This document shows positions 1-7,193 of a stretch of 25,871 bases of DNA, in pieces. Numbering within the stretch: position 1 is the first letter of the stretch; each line of letters begins with the position of its first letter. The stretch is from Nocardioides sp. (GTDB taxonomy: Bacteria; Actinomycetota; Actinomycetes; Propionibacteriales; Nocardioidaceae): NCBI GenBank assembly GCA_031177735.1, contig JAPSKJ010000008.1, positions 1 to 25,871 on the forward strand, read 5' to 3'. The notes under the pieces are model-generated. The model saw nothing but the letters and a program-made list of their open reading frames with translations, was not told the DNA's origin and did no database searches. Position numbers and translations under genes: made by a program.

Positions 1-84
1 GAAGGCCTCGGCAGCGGCCGTGGTCGCGGCAGCGACGTCGGGCTGGGCGGCCTCGGCGCCGGCGATGATCGAGCGGGGCTCCAT
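1..84 (-). CDS. Probable aldehyde dehydrogenase, N-terminal fragment (2,5-dioxovalerate dehydrogenase candidate)
   Basis: Only the first 28 codons lie in the window, reading MEPRSIIAGAEAAQ and ending in an alanine-rich stretch that finishes AAAEAF. ATG at 84-82 is preceded by AGAGAGGA at good spacing, so the start is well supported. The AxxAAAEAF pattern resembles the first helix of aldehyde dehydrogenases. The gene follows kdgD on the same strand after 66 bases, and in many bacteria the KdgD product (2-oxoglutarate semialdehyde) is oxidised by an adjacent NAD(P)-dependent aldehyde dehydrogenase. The assignment rests mainly on that context; no catalytic Cys or Glu region is visible in the fragment. 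Confidence 0.5.
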   Translation of the reverse strand, partial: MEPRSIIAGAEAAQPDVAAATTAAAEAF

Positions 85-150
85 GGGGTTTCCTCTCTGG
101 TTCCTCTGGCTACGTCCTCGGCGCCCTTCTGGGGCGAGGAGTCGCTGAGC

Positions 151-1065
151 TCAGGCGATGCGAGCGATCAGGTCGCGCAGCTCGGCGACCTCATCGTCGC
201 GCAGGTCGGTCAGCGGCGGCCGCACGGGTCCAGCGGGGCGACCGATCGCCGCCAGGCCGGCCTTGACGATCGAGACGGCGTAGCCGGGCGTGCGGTCACG
301 GATGTCGAGGTAGGGGATGACGAACTCGTTGAGTCGGCGGTAGACCTCGGTCCGGTCCTGGGCCCGGACCGCCTCGTAGAAGTCGATGGCCCACTGCGGC
401 GCGAAGTTGAACAGCGCCGAGGAGTAGGTGCTCACGCCGAGCTGGAGCAGTGGGAGGGCGAAGGTCTCCGCGGTGGGCAGTCCACCGACGTAGGTCAGCC
501 GGTCGCCGACCCGGGCGTAGGTGCGGGTCATCTGCTCGATGTTGCCGATGCCGTCCTTGAAGCCGATCAGGGTGGGATTGCGGTCGGCGAGCGTCGCGAC
601 CGCCTCGGCCTGGAGGACGGCGTTGGCGCGGCTGTAGACCACGACGCCGAGGCCGGTGGCCTCGCAGACCCGGCTGACGTGCTCCACGAGCCCGGCCTGG
701 CCGGCCTCGGTGAGGTAGGGGGGCATGAGCAGGAGCCCGTCGGCGCCAGCGGCCTCGGCGGCCTTGGCCTGGGCGATCGCGTTGGCGGTGCTGCCGGTGG
801 CGGGCGCGAGCACCGGGACGGCTCCTGCCACCTCCTCGACGGCGGCGCGCACGACCCGGTCGGTCTCCTCGAAGGTGAGTGAGAAGCCCTCCCCCGTGCC
901 GCCGGCGGCGAAGAGCCCCGCGACCGGGAACTGCGAGAGCCAGCCCAGGTGCTTGCGGTAGCCCGCCTCGTCGAACTCGAGGGTGTCGGTGAAGTGGGTG
1001 ACGGGGAAGGAGAGCAACCCGCTCTTGAGCTGGGCGGCCAGGTCGGTGGGGCTGTACTCGGTCAC
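151..1065 (-). CDS. kdgD: 5-dehydro-4-deoxyglucarate dehydratase (KdgD)
   Basis: A cytoplasmic class I aldolase-fold (DHDPS/NAL family) enzyme that dehydrates and decarboxylates 5-keto-4-deoxy-D-glucarate to 2,5-dioxopentanoate. The 304-residue length is normal for the family. Visible marks are the substrate-carboxylate loop GGTGEGFSLT (55-64), the catalytic Tyr in VVVYSRANA (Y144) and the Schiff-base lysine in LIGFKDGIGN (K170). The GFKDGIGN context is typical of KdgD rather than DapA or NanA. The start is GTG at 1065, with AAGGA six bases upstream. It has its own promoter block at 1106-1160 and is probably co-transcribed with the aldehyde dehydrogenase at 1-84. It is the step downstream of GudD (5762-7060) and of the GalrD-like enzyme (14855-15976). 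Confidence 0.93.
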   Translation of the reverse strand: MTEYSPTDLAAQLKSGLLSFPVTHFTDTLEFDEAGYRKHLGWLSQFPVAGLFAAGGTGEGFSLTFEETDRVVRAAVEEVAGAVPVLAPATGSTANAIAQAKAAEAAGADGLLLMPPYLTEAGQAGLVEHVSRVCEATGLGVVVYSRANAVLQAEAVATLADRNPTLIGFKDGIGNIEQMTRTYARVGDRLTYVGGLPTAETFALPLLQLGVSTYSSALFNFAPQWAIDFYEAVRAQDRTEVYRRLNEFVIPYLDIRDRTPGYAVSIVKAGLAAIGRPAGPVRPPLTDLRDDEVAELRDLIARIA

Positions 1066-1105
1066 GGTGGGTCCTTCACGTCAGGGGCGGAGTGCGACGA
1101 ACGCC

Positions 1106-1160
1106 ACGTTAGGAACAATCGACGATGCCTGTCCAAGCCCCAATTTGAATCTCGCGATAC
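1106..1160 (-). promoter_or_regulatory. kdgD promoter and shared regulatory block
   Basis: Read on the minus strand, a 30-base block (1160 down to 1131) ends in GGGGCTTGGAC. TTGGAC (1136-1131) serves as a -35, followed by a 19-base spacer and TAACGT (1111-1106) as a -10. The spacer contains the dyad ATCGTCGAT. The same arrangement (ATCR..ATKC, then GGCTTGGAC, then an ATCG motif in the spacer) occurs before tctC and before the TRAP operon. The -35/-10 assignment is inference; the sequence similarity is directly seen. The rest of the 1066-1219 gap shows no gene. Confidence 0.6.
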
Positions 1161-1219
1161 TCCCGGCGCATCGACCTTCGACGATCACTCAGACGGCGGC
1201 CACCGATGACACGTGGCGG

Positions 1220-2131
1220 CTAGGGCGCGACGTCGGCGATGACACGCAGCACTCGGCGTACGACGGGACTGATCGCTCCACGCAACCAGATCGCGTGCAG
1301 CTCCACCGGCCGCTCCGGGTCGGCGTCGAGGCGGGTGTCGCCACCGCCGTGGGCGAGCTCCTTGAACACCACGCCCTCCACGTGCAACGAGCTGGCGGAC
1401 GCGGGCGCCAGGGTGAGTCCCCGCTCGGCCGAGGCCAACAGCATCGCGGTGAGCACCTGGTGCACCCGCTGTTCGATCCGGGGATGCGCGTTGGCGAGGA
1501 AGCGCACGGTCATCTCGTGGAAGTAGCGCGACTGCTGCGGGTGGTAGCCGATCACCGACTCCCCCTCGAAGTCCTGGGGGGTGAGCGGCCGCTCGAGTGC
1601 GGCCAGCGGGTGCGCTGCGGGCACGACGGCCATCAGAGACTCGCGCGAGACCACCCGGGAGGAGAGCAGCGCGGTGTCGAACGGCGGGCGGGCCAGGCCG
1701 ATGTCGAGCTCGCCACGTCGGATGCCGTCGACCTGGGCCAGGGTGACCCGCTCGGAGAGCCGCACCTCCACGTCGGGCAGCTCGGCGGTGAGCCGGCGCA
1801 GCAGCGGGCCGAGGATCGAGATGGCCGAGACGGCGGTGAAACCCAGCCGTACGACGCCGGCCGCACCCGCATCGATCCGGCGGGCCAGGTCGCCGGCGGA
1901 CTCGACGAGGTTGAGCATCCGATAGGCCTCGTCGAGGAACGCCGCTCCGGCACCGGTGAGCGAGACCCGGCGGTTGTCGCGCTCCAGCAGCTGCGCACCG
2001 ACGGCCTTCTCGAGCTTCTGTATCTGCCGCGACAGCGGTGGCTGGGTCATCTGCAACCGCTCCGCCGCGCGCCCGAAGTGCAGCTCCTCGGCGACGGCGA
2101 CGAAGGAGCGCAGCTGGTCGATCGTGATCAC
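1220..2131 (-). CDS. LysR-family transcriptional regulator
   Basis: A 303-residue LysR-type regulator. The N-terminal winged helix-turn-helix covers about residues 1-60 (DQLRSFVAVAEELHFGRAAERL, then QPPLSRQIQKLE). A periplasmic-binding-protein-like effector domain covers about 90-295. Start is GTG at 2131; its ribosome site is weak. It is divergent from the tct operon across 138 bases, the classic layout for a LysR activator and its target, and it lies immediately behind kdgD. Effector is unknown; an aldarate such as glucarate or a downstream keto acid is the natural guess from context. The near-identical promoter blocks before kdgD, tctC and the TRAP operon make it the leading candidate to control all three. 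The tail, ending IADVAP, shows no extra domain. Confidence 0.9.
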   Translation of the reverse strand: MITIDQLRSFVAVAEELHFGRAAERLQMTQPPLSRQIQKLEKAVGAQLLERDNRRVSLTGAGAAFLDEAYRMLNLVESAGDLARRIDAGAAGVVRLGFTAVSAISILGPLLRRLTAELPDVEVRLSERVTLAQVDGIRRGELDIGLARPPFDTALLSSRVVSRESLMAVVPAAHPLAALERPLTPQDFEGESVIGYHPQQSRYFHEMTVRFLANAHPRIEQRVHQVLTAMLLASAERGLTLAPASASSLHVEGVVFKELAHGGGDTRLDADPERPVELHAIWLRGAISPVVRRVLRVIADVAP

Positions 2132-2157
2132 AGGCTCACGTTAGTTCACGATGCACC

Positions 2158-2175
2158 GCATGGATCACTCCATGC
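2158..2175. promoter_or_regulatory. Inverted repeat in the LysR/tct intergenic region, candidate LysR operator
   Basis: GCATGGA-TCAC-TCCATGC is a perfect 7-4-7 inverted repeat, placed just upstream of the tct -35 element (2186-2191) and between the two divergent start codons. LysR regulators usually hold a dyad of this kind in the -50 to -75 region of the target. Binding by the local LysR is inference. Confidence 0.5.
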
Positions 2176-2216
2176 CGAATCGGGCTTGGACGAGTATCGA
2201 CACCGTTTCCTAGTGT
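2162..2216 (+). promoter_or_regulatory. tct operon promoter and shared regulatory block
   Basis: TTGGAC (2186-2191) and TAGTGT (2211-2216) with a 19-base spacer. The preceding 24 bases align without gaps to the blocks before kdgD and the TRAP operon, with shared GGCTTGGAC and an upstream ATC..AT.C pattern. The spacer carries TATCGAC, matching the ATCG element in the other two. The start codon of tctC lies 79 bases beyond the -35. Confidence 0.6.
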
Positions 2217-2269
2217 CGGTGGTCACACCACGCCGGGCCTGCCCGGCGACCTGGACCAAGGAGCCCACG

Positions 2270-3268
2270 ATGCGCAAGCACACCAGTCGTCTCGTCGCCG
2301 TCGCCGGCGTCGCGACCATGGCCCTCACCGCCTGTGGCGGCGTCGAGACATCCACCGGCGGCGACGACGGCGGCGACTACCCGTCCGGCTCGGTGGAGAT
2401 GTACGTCGGCGCCTCCGCCGGCGGCTCGAGCGACCTGATCTCGCGACAGGTCGCGACCGGCCTGGGCAACGAGCTCGGCGAGACCTTCTCCGTCATCAAC
2501 CGTGAGGGCGCCAACGGCGCGCTGGCCGCCTCCGAGATCGCCTCGGCCGAGCCGGACGGCTCGACCATCGGCGTCCAGAACGCCTCGCTCTTCGCCATCA
2601 CCCCGCTGGCCGTCGCGGAGGACGAGGCCACCAGCATCGACGACTTCGATGTCGTCGGCGGCGTCTCCCGCGACGACTACGTGCTGGTGACCAACGCCGA
2701 GAACCCGTGGACGACCATCGAGGACCTCAAGACCGCCGGCAAGAAGGTCACCTACGGCACCACCGGTGTTGGCACCGGCGCTCAGCTCTCGTGTGCGCTG
2801 ACCTACGAGGTCGGCCAGATCGACGCCGAGGCCGTGCCGTTCGACGGCGGCGCCCCCGCGCTCACCGCCCTGCTCGGCAACCAGGTCGACACCGCCTGCC
2901 TGCAGACCGGCGAGGCCATCGAGAACATCGAGAACGGCAAGCTCACCGCCCTCTCGGTCTTCGCACCCGAGCGCCTGGACTTCCTGCCCGACGTGCCCAC
3001 CGCGACCGAGCAGGGTCTCGACGTCGAGGTCTACCAGTACCGCTTCATGACGACCCCCAAGGGCACGCCCCAGGACGTCAAGGACACGATCTGGGAGGGC
3101 ATGCAGGCCACCTTCGAGACCGAGGAGTACCAGGCGTTCAACGAGCAGAACAGCCTGACCCCGCTCGAGGTGACCGGCGAGGAGATCGTCGAGATGATCG
3201 AGAGCGACAAGGAGCGGTACGCCGCCCTGGTCGAGGAGTACGGCATCAACCTCGGCAACGCCAGCTGA
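2270..3268 (+). CDS. tctC: TctC-type substrate-binding lipoprotein of a tripartite tricarboxylate (TTT) transporter
   Basis: A 332-residue extracytoplasmic binding lipoprotein of the Bug/TctC family. It has a positively charged start (MRKHTSRL), a hydrophobic stretch and the lipobox LTAC with Cys22 as lipidation site, then a Gly/Asp-rich linker. The mature part starts SVEMYVGASAGGSSDLISRQ, the family's typical first strand and phosphate-like loop. Later family marks are VTYGTTGVGTGAQ and LDFLPDVPTATEQG. The reading frame is open far upstream, but ATG 2270 follows AAGGAG at proper spacing and begins the signal peptide. It is the first gene of tctC-tctB-tctA-usp-gudD. Linkage to gudD suggests glucarate or another aldarate as ligand rather than citrate (inference). 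Confidence 0.9.
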   Translation: MRKHTSRLVAVAGVATMALTACGGVETSTGGDDGGDYPSGSVEMYVGASAGGSSDLISRQVATGLGNELGETFSVINREGANGALAASEIASAEPDGSTIGVQNASLFAITPLAVAEDEATSIDDFDVVGGVSRDDYVLVTNAENPWTTIEDLKTAGKKVTYGTTGVGTGAQLSCALTYEVGQIDAEAVPFDGGAPALTALLGNQVDTACLQTGEAIENIENGKLTALSVFAPERLDFLPDVPTATEQGLDVEVYQYRFMTTPKGTPQDVKDTIWEGMQATFETEEYQAFNEQNSLTPLEVTGEEIVEMIESDKERYAALVEEYGINLGNAS

Positions 3269-3297
3269 CCCTCCCCCGCCAGTTCGAGGAGACGACC

Positions 3298-3834
3298 ATG
3301 AGCGACGAGCGCACCCCCACACGGAGCACGGGCTCCGACATCCTCGAGGAGCTCGAGGCCGAGGTCGCCGAGACCCTCGCGGAGGAGCGCCTGCCCTCCG
3401 GAGGGCCGGCCTACCAGGTGGTGGGTGCGCTCGTCGCCCTGTCGATCGGCATCGGCGGGATGGTGCTGGCCCTGGACTACGGCCTGGACAACCTGCGCCG
3501 GCCGGGCCCCGGGCTGTGGCCGTTCGTCACCGCCACCGTGGTCGCGGTCCTCTCGGCGGTGCTGCTCGTGGTGGGCCGGAAGCTGGAGGACAGCGAGGCG
3601 TTCTCGCGGGCGAGCGTGCTGCCGGCGGTCGGTGTGCTCACCTTCATCGGCTTCGCCCTGGTGCTGCCCACCCTCGGCTTCGAGATCCCGGCGCTGGTCC
3701 TCTGCGTGATCTGGCTGCGCTTCCTCGGGGGAGAGTCCTGGCGCAGCACCGTGATCATCTCGCTGGCGACCGTCGCCGCCTTCTACCTCCTGTTCCTCTA
3801 CGGGCTGAAGATCCCGCTCCCCCACCTGTTCTGA
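3298..3834 (+). CDS. tctB: TctB-type small membrane subunit of TTT transporter
   Basis: A 178-residue protein. About 40 polar, acidic residues (EELEAEVAETLAEE) precede four predicted membrane segments, near residues 42-60, 72-90, 102-120 and 145-170. This is the usual TctB plan: a small, poorly conserved subunit that pairs with TctA. The RPGPGLWPF motif after the first segment is a recurrent TctB feature. The ATG at 3298 has GAGGAGAC just upstream, 29 bases after the tctC stop. The reading frame is open upstream through tctC, but that part is a shadow. Translation is probably coupled to tctC and tctA by the short gaps. Confidence 0.88.
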   Translation: MSDERTPTRSTGSDILEELEAEVAETLAEERLPSGGPAYQVVGALVALSIGIGGMVLALDYGLDNLRRPGPGLWPFVTATVVAVLSAVLLVVGRKLEDSEAFSRASVLPAVGVLTFIGFALVLPTLGFEIPALVLCVIWLRFLGGESWRSTVIISLATVAAFYLLFLYGLKIPLPHLF

Positions 3835-3846
3835 GAGACGGAGAAC

Positions 3847-5373
3847 ATGGACGCGTTCCTCGACGGCTTCGCCGTCGTCGCCCAGCCCGACACGCTGTTC
3901 TACTGCCTGATCGGCGTGCTGATCGGCATGCTCATCGGCGTGCTGCCCGGCCTCGGCCCCGCCGCCACCATGGCGATCCTGCTGCCGATCGTGGTCACCG
4001 TCGGCGACCCGATCGCCGGCGTGATCATGATGGCCGGCGTCTACTACGGCGCGCAGTACGGCGGCACCATCACCTCGGTGCTCCTCCGCATCCCGGGCGA
4101 GGCCTCCTCGGTGGTGACCGTCTTCGACGGATTCGCGCTGGCCAAGCAAGGCAAGGCGGGCACCGCTCTCGGCATCGCCGCGATCGGCTCCTTCGTCGGC
4201 GCCACGCTGTCGATCATCGCGCTCAGCCTCACCGCGCCGCTGGTCGCCAGCTGGGCGGTGGACTTCGGGCCTCCGGAGTACGCCGCCCTGGCGCTGCTCG
4301 GCGTGCTGCTGGTCGCCACCATCGGCAGCGGCAGCAAGCTCAAGGCCCTCATCGCCGCAGCGATCGGGCTGCTGCTGGCCACCGTCGGCAAGGACCAGTT
4401 CAGCGGGGCCGAGCGGTTCACGTTCGGCAGCATGGAGCTGAGCCAGGGCATCGACTTCGTCGTGGTGGCCATGGGTCTGTTCGGCGTCAGCGAGATCCTG
4501 CACAACCTCGAGGAGCGGCACGGCAAGCCGCACGTGCCGGCGAAGGTGGCGAACGTCTGGCCCTCCCGCAAGGAGCTCAAGGAGGCCTCGCCCGCCATCG
4601 GCCGCGGCTCGGTCATCGGCTTCTTCCTCGGCGTCCTGCCGGGCGGCGGCGCGGTGATGTCGTCGCTGGCGGCGTACGCCACCGAGAAGCGGGTCTCCAA
4701 GCACCCCGAGGAGTTCGGCCGGGGCTCGATCAAGGGCGTGGCGGCCCCCGAGACCGCCAACAACGCCGCCGCGACCTCCTCCTTCATCCCGCTGCTCACC
4801 CTGGGCATCCCGGCCAACGCCTCGATGGCGATGCTCTTCGCCGCGCTGCTGGTGCTGGGCATCACGCCGAGCCCGGCGCTGGTCGAGGAGAACCCCGAGC
4901 TGTTCTGGGGCGTGGTGAACTCGATGTACATCGGCAACGTGTTCCTGCTGCTGCTCAGCATCCCGTTGGTGGGCATCTTCGTCCGGATCCTGCGGGTGCG
5001 CCCGGCGATCCTGGCGCCGATCACCGCGCTGATCACCATCCTGGGCGCCTACACGCTCAACAACTCCACCTTCGACATCTTCTTGATGATCGCCTTCGGC
5101 ATCGTCGGCTACCTCATGAAGAAGGCCGGCTTCGAGCCCGGGCCGATGGTGCTCGCGTTCGTGCTCGGCAGCATCTTGGAGAACAACGTGCGCCGGTCGC
5201 TCATCATCTTCGACGGCGACCCGACCGGCTTCGTGACCGACTCCATCTCCGGCCCCATCCTGGCCGTCTTCGTCCTGGTGGCGCTGTGGCCGGTCGCCCG
5301 CGCGCTGCTCGACCGGCGCCAGCGCCGCACCTCCTTGTCCGAGAGCACCCCCCGAGAGGACTCGCTGCGATGA
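3847..5373 (+). CDS. tctA: TctA-type large membrane subunit of TTT transporter
   Basis: A 508-residue membrane protein with about eleven or twelve hydrophobic segments, normal for TctA. It shows the two conserved glycine-rich signatures of the family: GVLPGLGPAATMAILLP near the N terminus and GVLPGGGAVMSSLAAYATEK mid-protein. The second is followed by AAPETANNAAATSSFIPLLTLGIP, the most conserved TctA region. The charged tail (DRRQRRTSLSESTPREDSLR) is cytoplasmic-looking. It starts 12 bases after tctB and overlaps the next gene by ATGA (5370-5373). TTT systems use ion-gradient energy with the TctC lipoprotein delivering ligand. The substrate is not readable from sequence; gudD in the same operon points to aldarates. 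Confidence 0.95.
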   Translation: MDAFLDGFAVVAQPDTLFYCLIGVLIGMLIGVLPGLGPAATMAILLPIVVTVGDPIAGVIMMAGVYYGAQYGGTITSVLLRIPGEASSVVTVFDGFALAKQGKAGTALGIAAIGSFVGATLSIIALSLTAPLVASWAVDFGPPEYAALALLGVLLVATIGSGSKLKALIAAAIGLLLATVGKDQFSGAERFTFGSMELSQGIDFVVVAMGLFGVSEILHNLEERHGKPHVPAKVANVWPSRKELKEASPAIGRGSVIGFFLGVLPGGGAVMSSLAAYATEKRVSKHPEEFGRGSIKGVAAPETANNAAATSSFIPLLTLGIPANASMAMLFAALLVLGITPSPALVEENPELFWGVVNSMYIGNVFLLLLSIPLVGIFVRILRVRPAILAPITALITILGAYTLNNSTFDIFLMIAFGIVGYLMKKAGFEPGPMVLAFVLGSILENNVRRSLIIFDGDPTGFVTDSISGPILAVFVLVALWPVARALLDRRQRRTSLSESTPREDSLR

Positions 5374-5765
5374 CCATCCTGATCGGCTACATCCCCACCC
5401 CCGTCGGCGAGGCGGCTCTCACCGTCGGGCTGGCCGAGGCCGCGGCGCACGGAGACGACGTCGTGATCCTCAACAGCCCCCGCCGCGGCGCGACCGTCGA
5501 TGCCGATCTCGTCGACGGCGCCACGGCTGAGGCGCTGATCGCCCGGGCAGCGGCTGCGGGCGTGACCGCGCGGGTCGACCAGGCCGACCACGGCCCCGAC
5601 GTGGTCGAGACCTTCGAGTCGCTGGTGCGGGCCACCGGCGCACGGATGATCGTGATCGGGCTGCGCCGCCGCTCCCCGGTCGGCAAGGTCCTGCTGGGCA
5701 GCGACGCGCAGCGGATCCTGCTCGACGCCAGCGTGCCGGTGCTCGCGGTGAAGCCGACCGCATGA
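5370..5765 (+). CDS. Universal stress protein (UspA) family protein
   Basis: A 131-residue single-domain Usp. It begins with a strand ILIGYIPTPVGEAAL and ends with the nucleotide-binding pattern GLRRRSPVGKVLLGSDAQRILLDASVPVLAV, matching the G-2x-G-9x-G(S/T) ATP-binding motif of the UspFG-like class in its spacing of glycines around VGKVLLGSDA. It is joined on both sides by four-base ATGA overlaps, with tctA (5370-5373) and gudD (5762-5765), so it is translated with them. Small Usp proteins are recurrent companions of TTT and TRAP transporters. A role in sensing or modulating transporter activity is plausible but unproven here. Confidence 0.88.
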   Translation: MTILIGYIPTPVGEAALTVGLAEAAAHGDDVVILNSPRRGATVDADLVDGATAEALIARAAAAGVTARVDQADHGPDVVETFESLVRATGARMIVIGLRRRSPVGKVLLGSDAQRILLDASVPVLAVKPTA

Positions 5766-7060
5766 GCGAGCCGGTCGCTGCCGCGGCCATGGGCCGCAGC
5801 ACCAGCCGGGTCAGCCGGGTCCTCGTCACCCCGGTCGCGTTCGCCGACCCGCCGCTGCTCAACGTGGTGGGCGTGCACCAGCCCTGGGCGCTGCGCGCGA
5901 TCGTTGAGGTACACACCGACTCCGGCCTGCTCGGGCTCGGCGAGACCTACGCCGACGAGACCCACCTGGCCCGGCTCGAGGCGGTCGCCGCGGCCCTTCC
6001 CGGCCACGACCCCTACGACGTGCACGGCCTGCGGCGGCTCGTGACCGAGGTGCTCGGCCGAGAGACCGGCGGCGCCGGGGCGTCCTTCGGCGGCATGCTC
6101 GACGTCGACTCCGCCGTCGACACGGTCCTCTCCCCGTTCGAGGTCGCCTGCCTGGACCTTGTCGGCCGCGAGGTCGGCCGGCCGGTGAGCGACCTGCTCG
6201 GCGGCGCGGTGCGCGAACGCGTGCCGTTCAGCGGCTACCTGTTCTACAAGTGGGCCGGCCACCCCGGAAAGCCCGATGACGAGTGGGGCGCCGCGCTGGA
6301 CGCGGACGCGATCGTCGCCCAGGCGCGCCGGATGATCGACGGCTGGGGGTTCGGCTCGCTCAAGCTCAAGGGCGGCGTGCTCCCGCCCGAGGAGGAGTGC
6401 GCGGCCATCGAGGCCCTGCGGGCGGCCTACCCCGGCCTCCCCCTCCGGCTCGACCCCAACGGCGCCTGGACACCCGAGACCGCGGTGAAGGTCGCGGAGC
6501 GGCTGGCCGGCGTCGTGGAGTACCTCGAGGACCCCACGCCCGGCATCGAGGGCATGGCGTACGTCGCCGCCCGCACCGACGTGCCGCTGGCGACCAACAT
6601 GTGCGTGATCGCCTTCGAGCACCTGGCGCCCGCCGTCGCGGTCGACGCGGTGCAGATCGTGCTCTCCGACCACCACCTGTGGGGAGGACTGCGCCGCTCG
6701 GCGCTGCTGGGCGGCATCACCGAGACCTTCGGGATGGGGTTGTCCATGCACAGCAACTCTCACCTCGGGGTCTCCCTGGCGGCGATGGTCCACCTGGCGG
6801 CGGCTACGCCCAACCTGACCTACGCCTGCGACACGCACTACCCCTGGAAGACCCAGGACGTGATCGTCCCCGGCGTGCTGGGCTTCGAGGGTGGGTCGGT
6901 CGCCGTCCCGACCGGCCCAGGTCTCGGCGTCGAGCTCGATCGCGAGCAGCTCGGCGTGCTGCACGAGCAGTACCTCAGCTGCGGCGTCCGGCGCCGCGAG
7001 GACACCGTCTACATGCGCTCCGTAGCGCCGGGATTCACTCCGAACACGTCGCGTTGGTGA
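5762..7060 (+). CDS. gudD: Glucarate dehydratase (enolase superfamily)
   Basis: A 432-residue glucarate dehydratase converting D-glucarate (and L-idarate) to 5-keto-4-deoxyglucarate, in the cytoplasm. Catalytic features in order: KLKGG with the KxK pair K201/K203, metal ligands D231 (LDPNG) and E256 (YLEDP), and N279 in ATNM, an Asn ligand diagnostic for GlucD over other enolase-superfamily members. D303 follows in SDHHLWGG, then H330 in MHSNSHLG, the His of the His-Asp dyad. The N-terminal capping domain (PLLNVVGVHQPW) also matches. The start overlaps usp by ATGA. It is the last gene of the tct operon. The product is the substrate of KdgD (151-1065). Confidence 0.95.
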   Translation: MSEPVAAAAMGRSTSRVSRVLVTPVAFADPPLLNVVGVHQPWALRAIVEVHTDSGLLGLGETYADETHLARLEAVAAALPGHDPYDVHGLRRLVTEVLGRETGGAGASFGGMLDVDSAVDTVLSPFEVACLDLVGREVGRPVSDLLGGAVRERVPFSGYLFYKWAGHPGKPDDEWGAALDADAIVAQARRMIDGWGFGSLKLKGGVLPPEEECAAIEALRAAYPGLPLRLDPNGAWTPETAVKVAERLAGVVEYLEDPTPGIEGMAYVAARTDVPLATNMCVIAFEHLAPAVAVDAVQIVLSDHHLWGGLRRSALLGGITETFGMGLSMHSNSHLGVSLAAMVHLAAATPNLTYACDTHYPWKTQDVIVPGVLGFEGGSVAVPTGPGLGVELDREQLGVLHEQYLSCGVRRREDTVYMRSVAPGFTPNTSRW

Positions 7061-7081
7061 GTTCCGGGCGATACCCCCAAA

Positions 7082-7135
7082 GCATCGTCTAATGCGATAA
7101 GTGGCTTGGACATGAATCGACAACCCTGACAGTGT
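7082..7135 (+). promoter_or_regulatory. TRAP/udh operon promoter and shared regulatory block
   Basis: A 30-base block (7082-7111) ends in GTGGCTTGGAC. TTGGAC (7106-7111) is the -35, CAGTGT (7130-7135) the -10 with an 18-base spacer carrying GAATCGAC. Upstream, ATCG-TCTAATG-CGAT (7084-7098) is a perfect ATCG-N7-CGAT dyad, the clearest LysR-like operator of the three related blocks. GCAT-N6-ATGC is nested in it. The -10 is weak, as expected for an activator-dependent promoter (inference). Confidence 0.6.
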
Positions 7136-7193
7136 CCTGTGACGCAGGGCACATGCGGGCCCTCGGACCGAACGATTACAGGAGCAGCCACTC

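Noticed and set aside
983..2269. Long open frame running into tctC from upstream on the plus strand
   Set aside because: It lies antisense to the LysR gene, lacks family character, and tctC has its own ribosome site and signal peptide at 2270.
3031..4704. Open frame of more than 550 codons on the minus strand
   Set aside because: It is antisense to tctB and tctA, rich in Arg, Gly, His and Glu as expected for a GC-rich shadow frame, with no domain.
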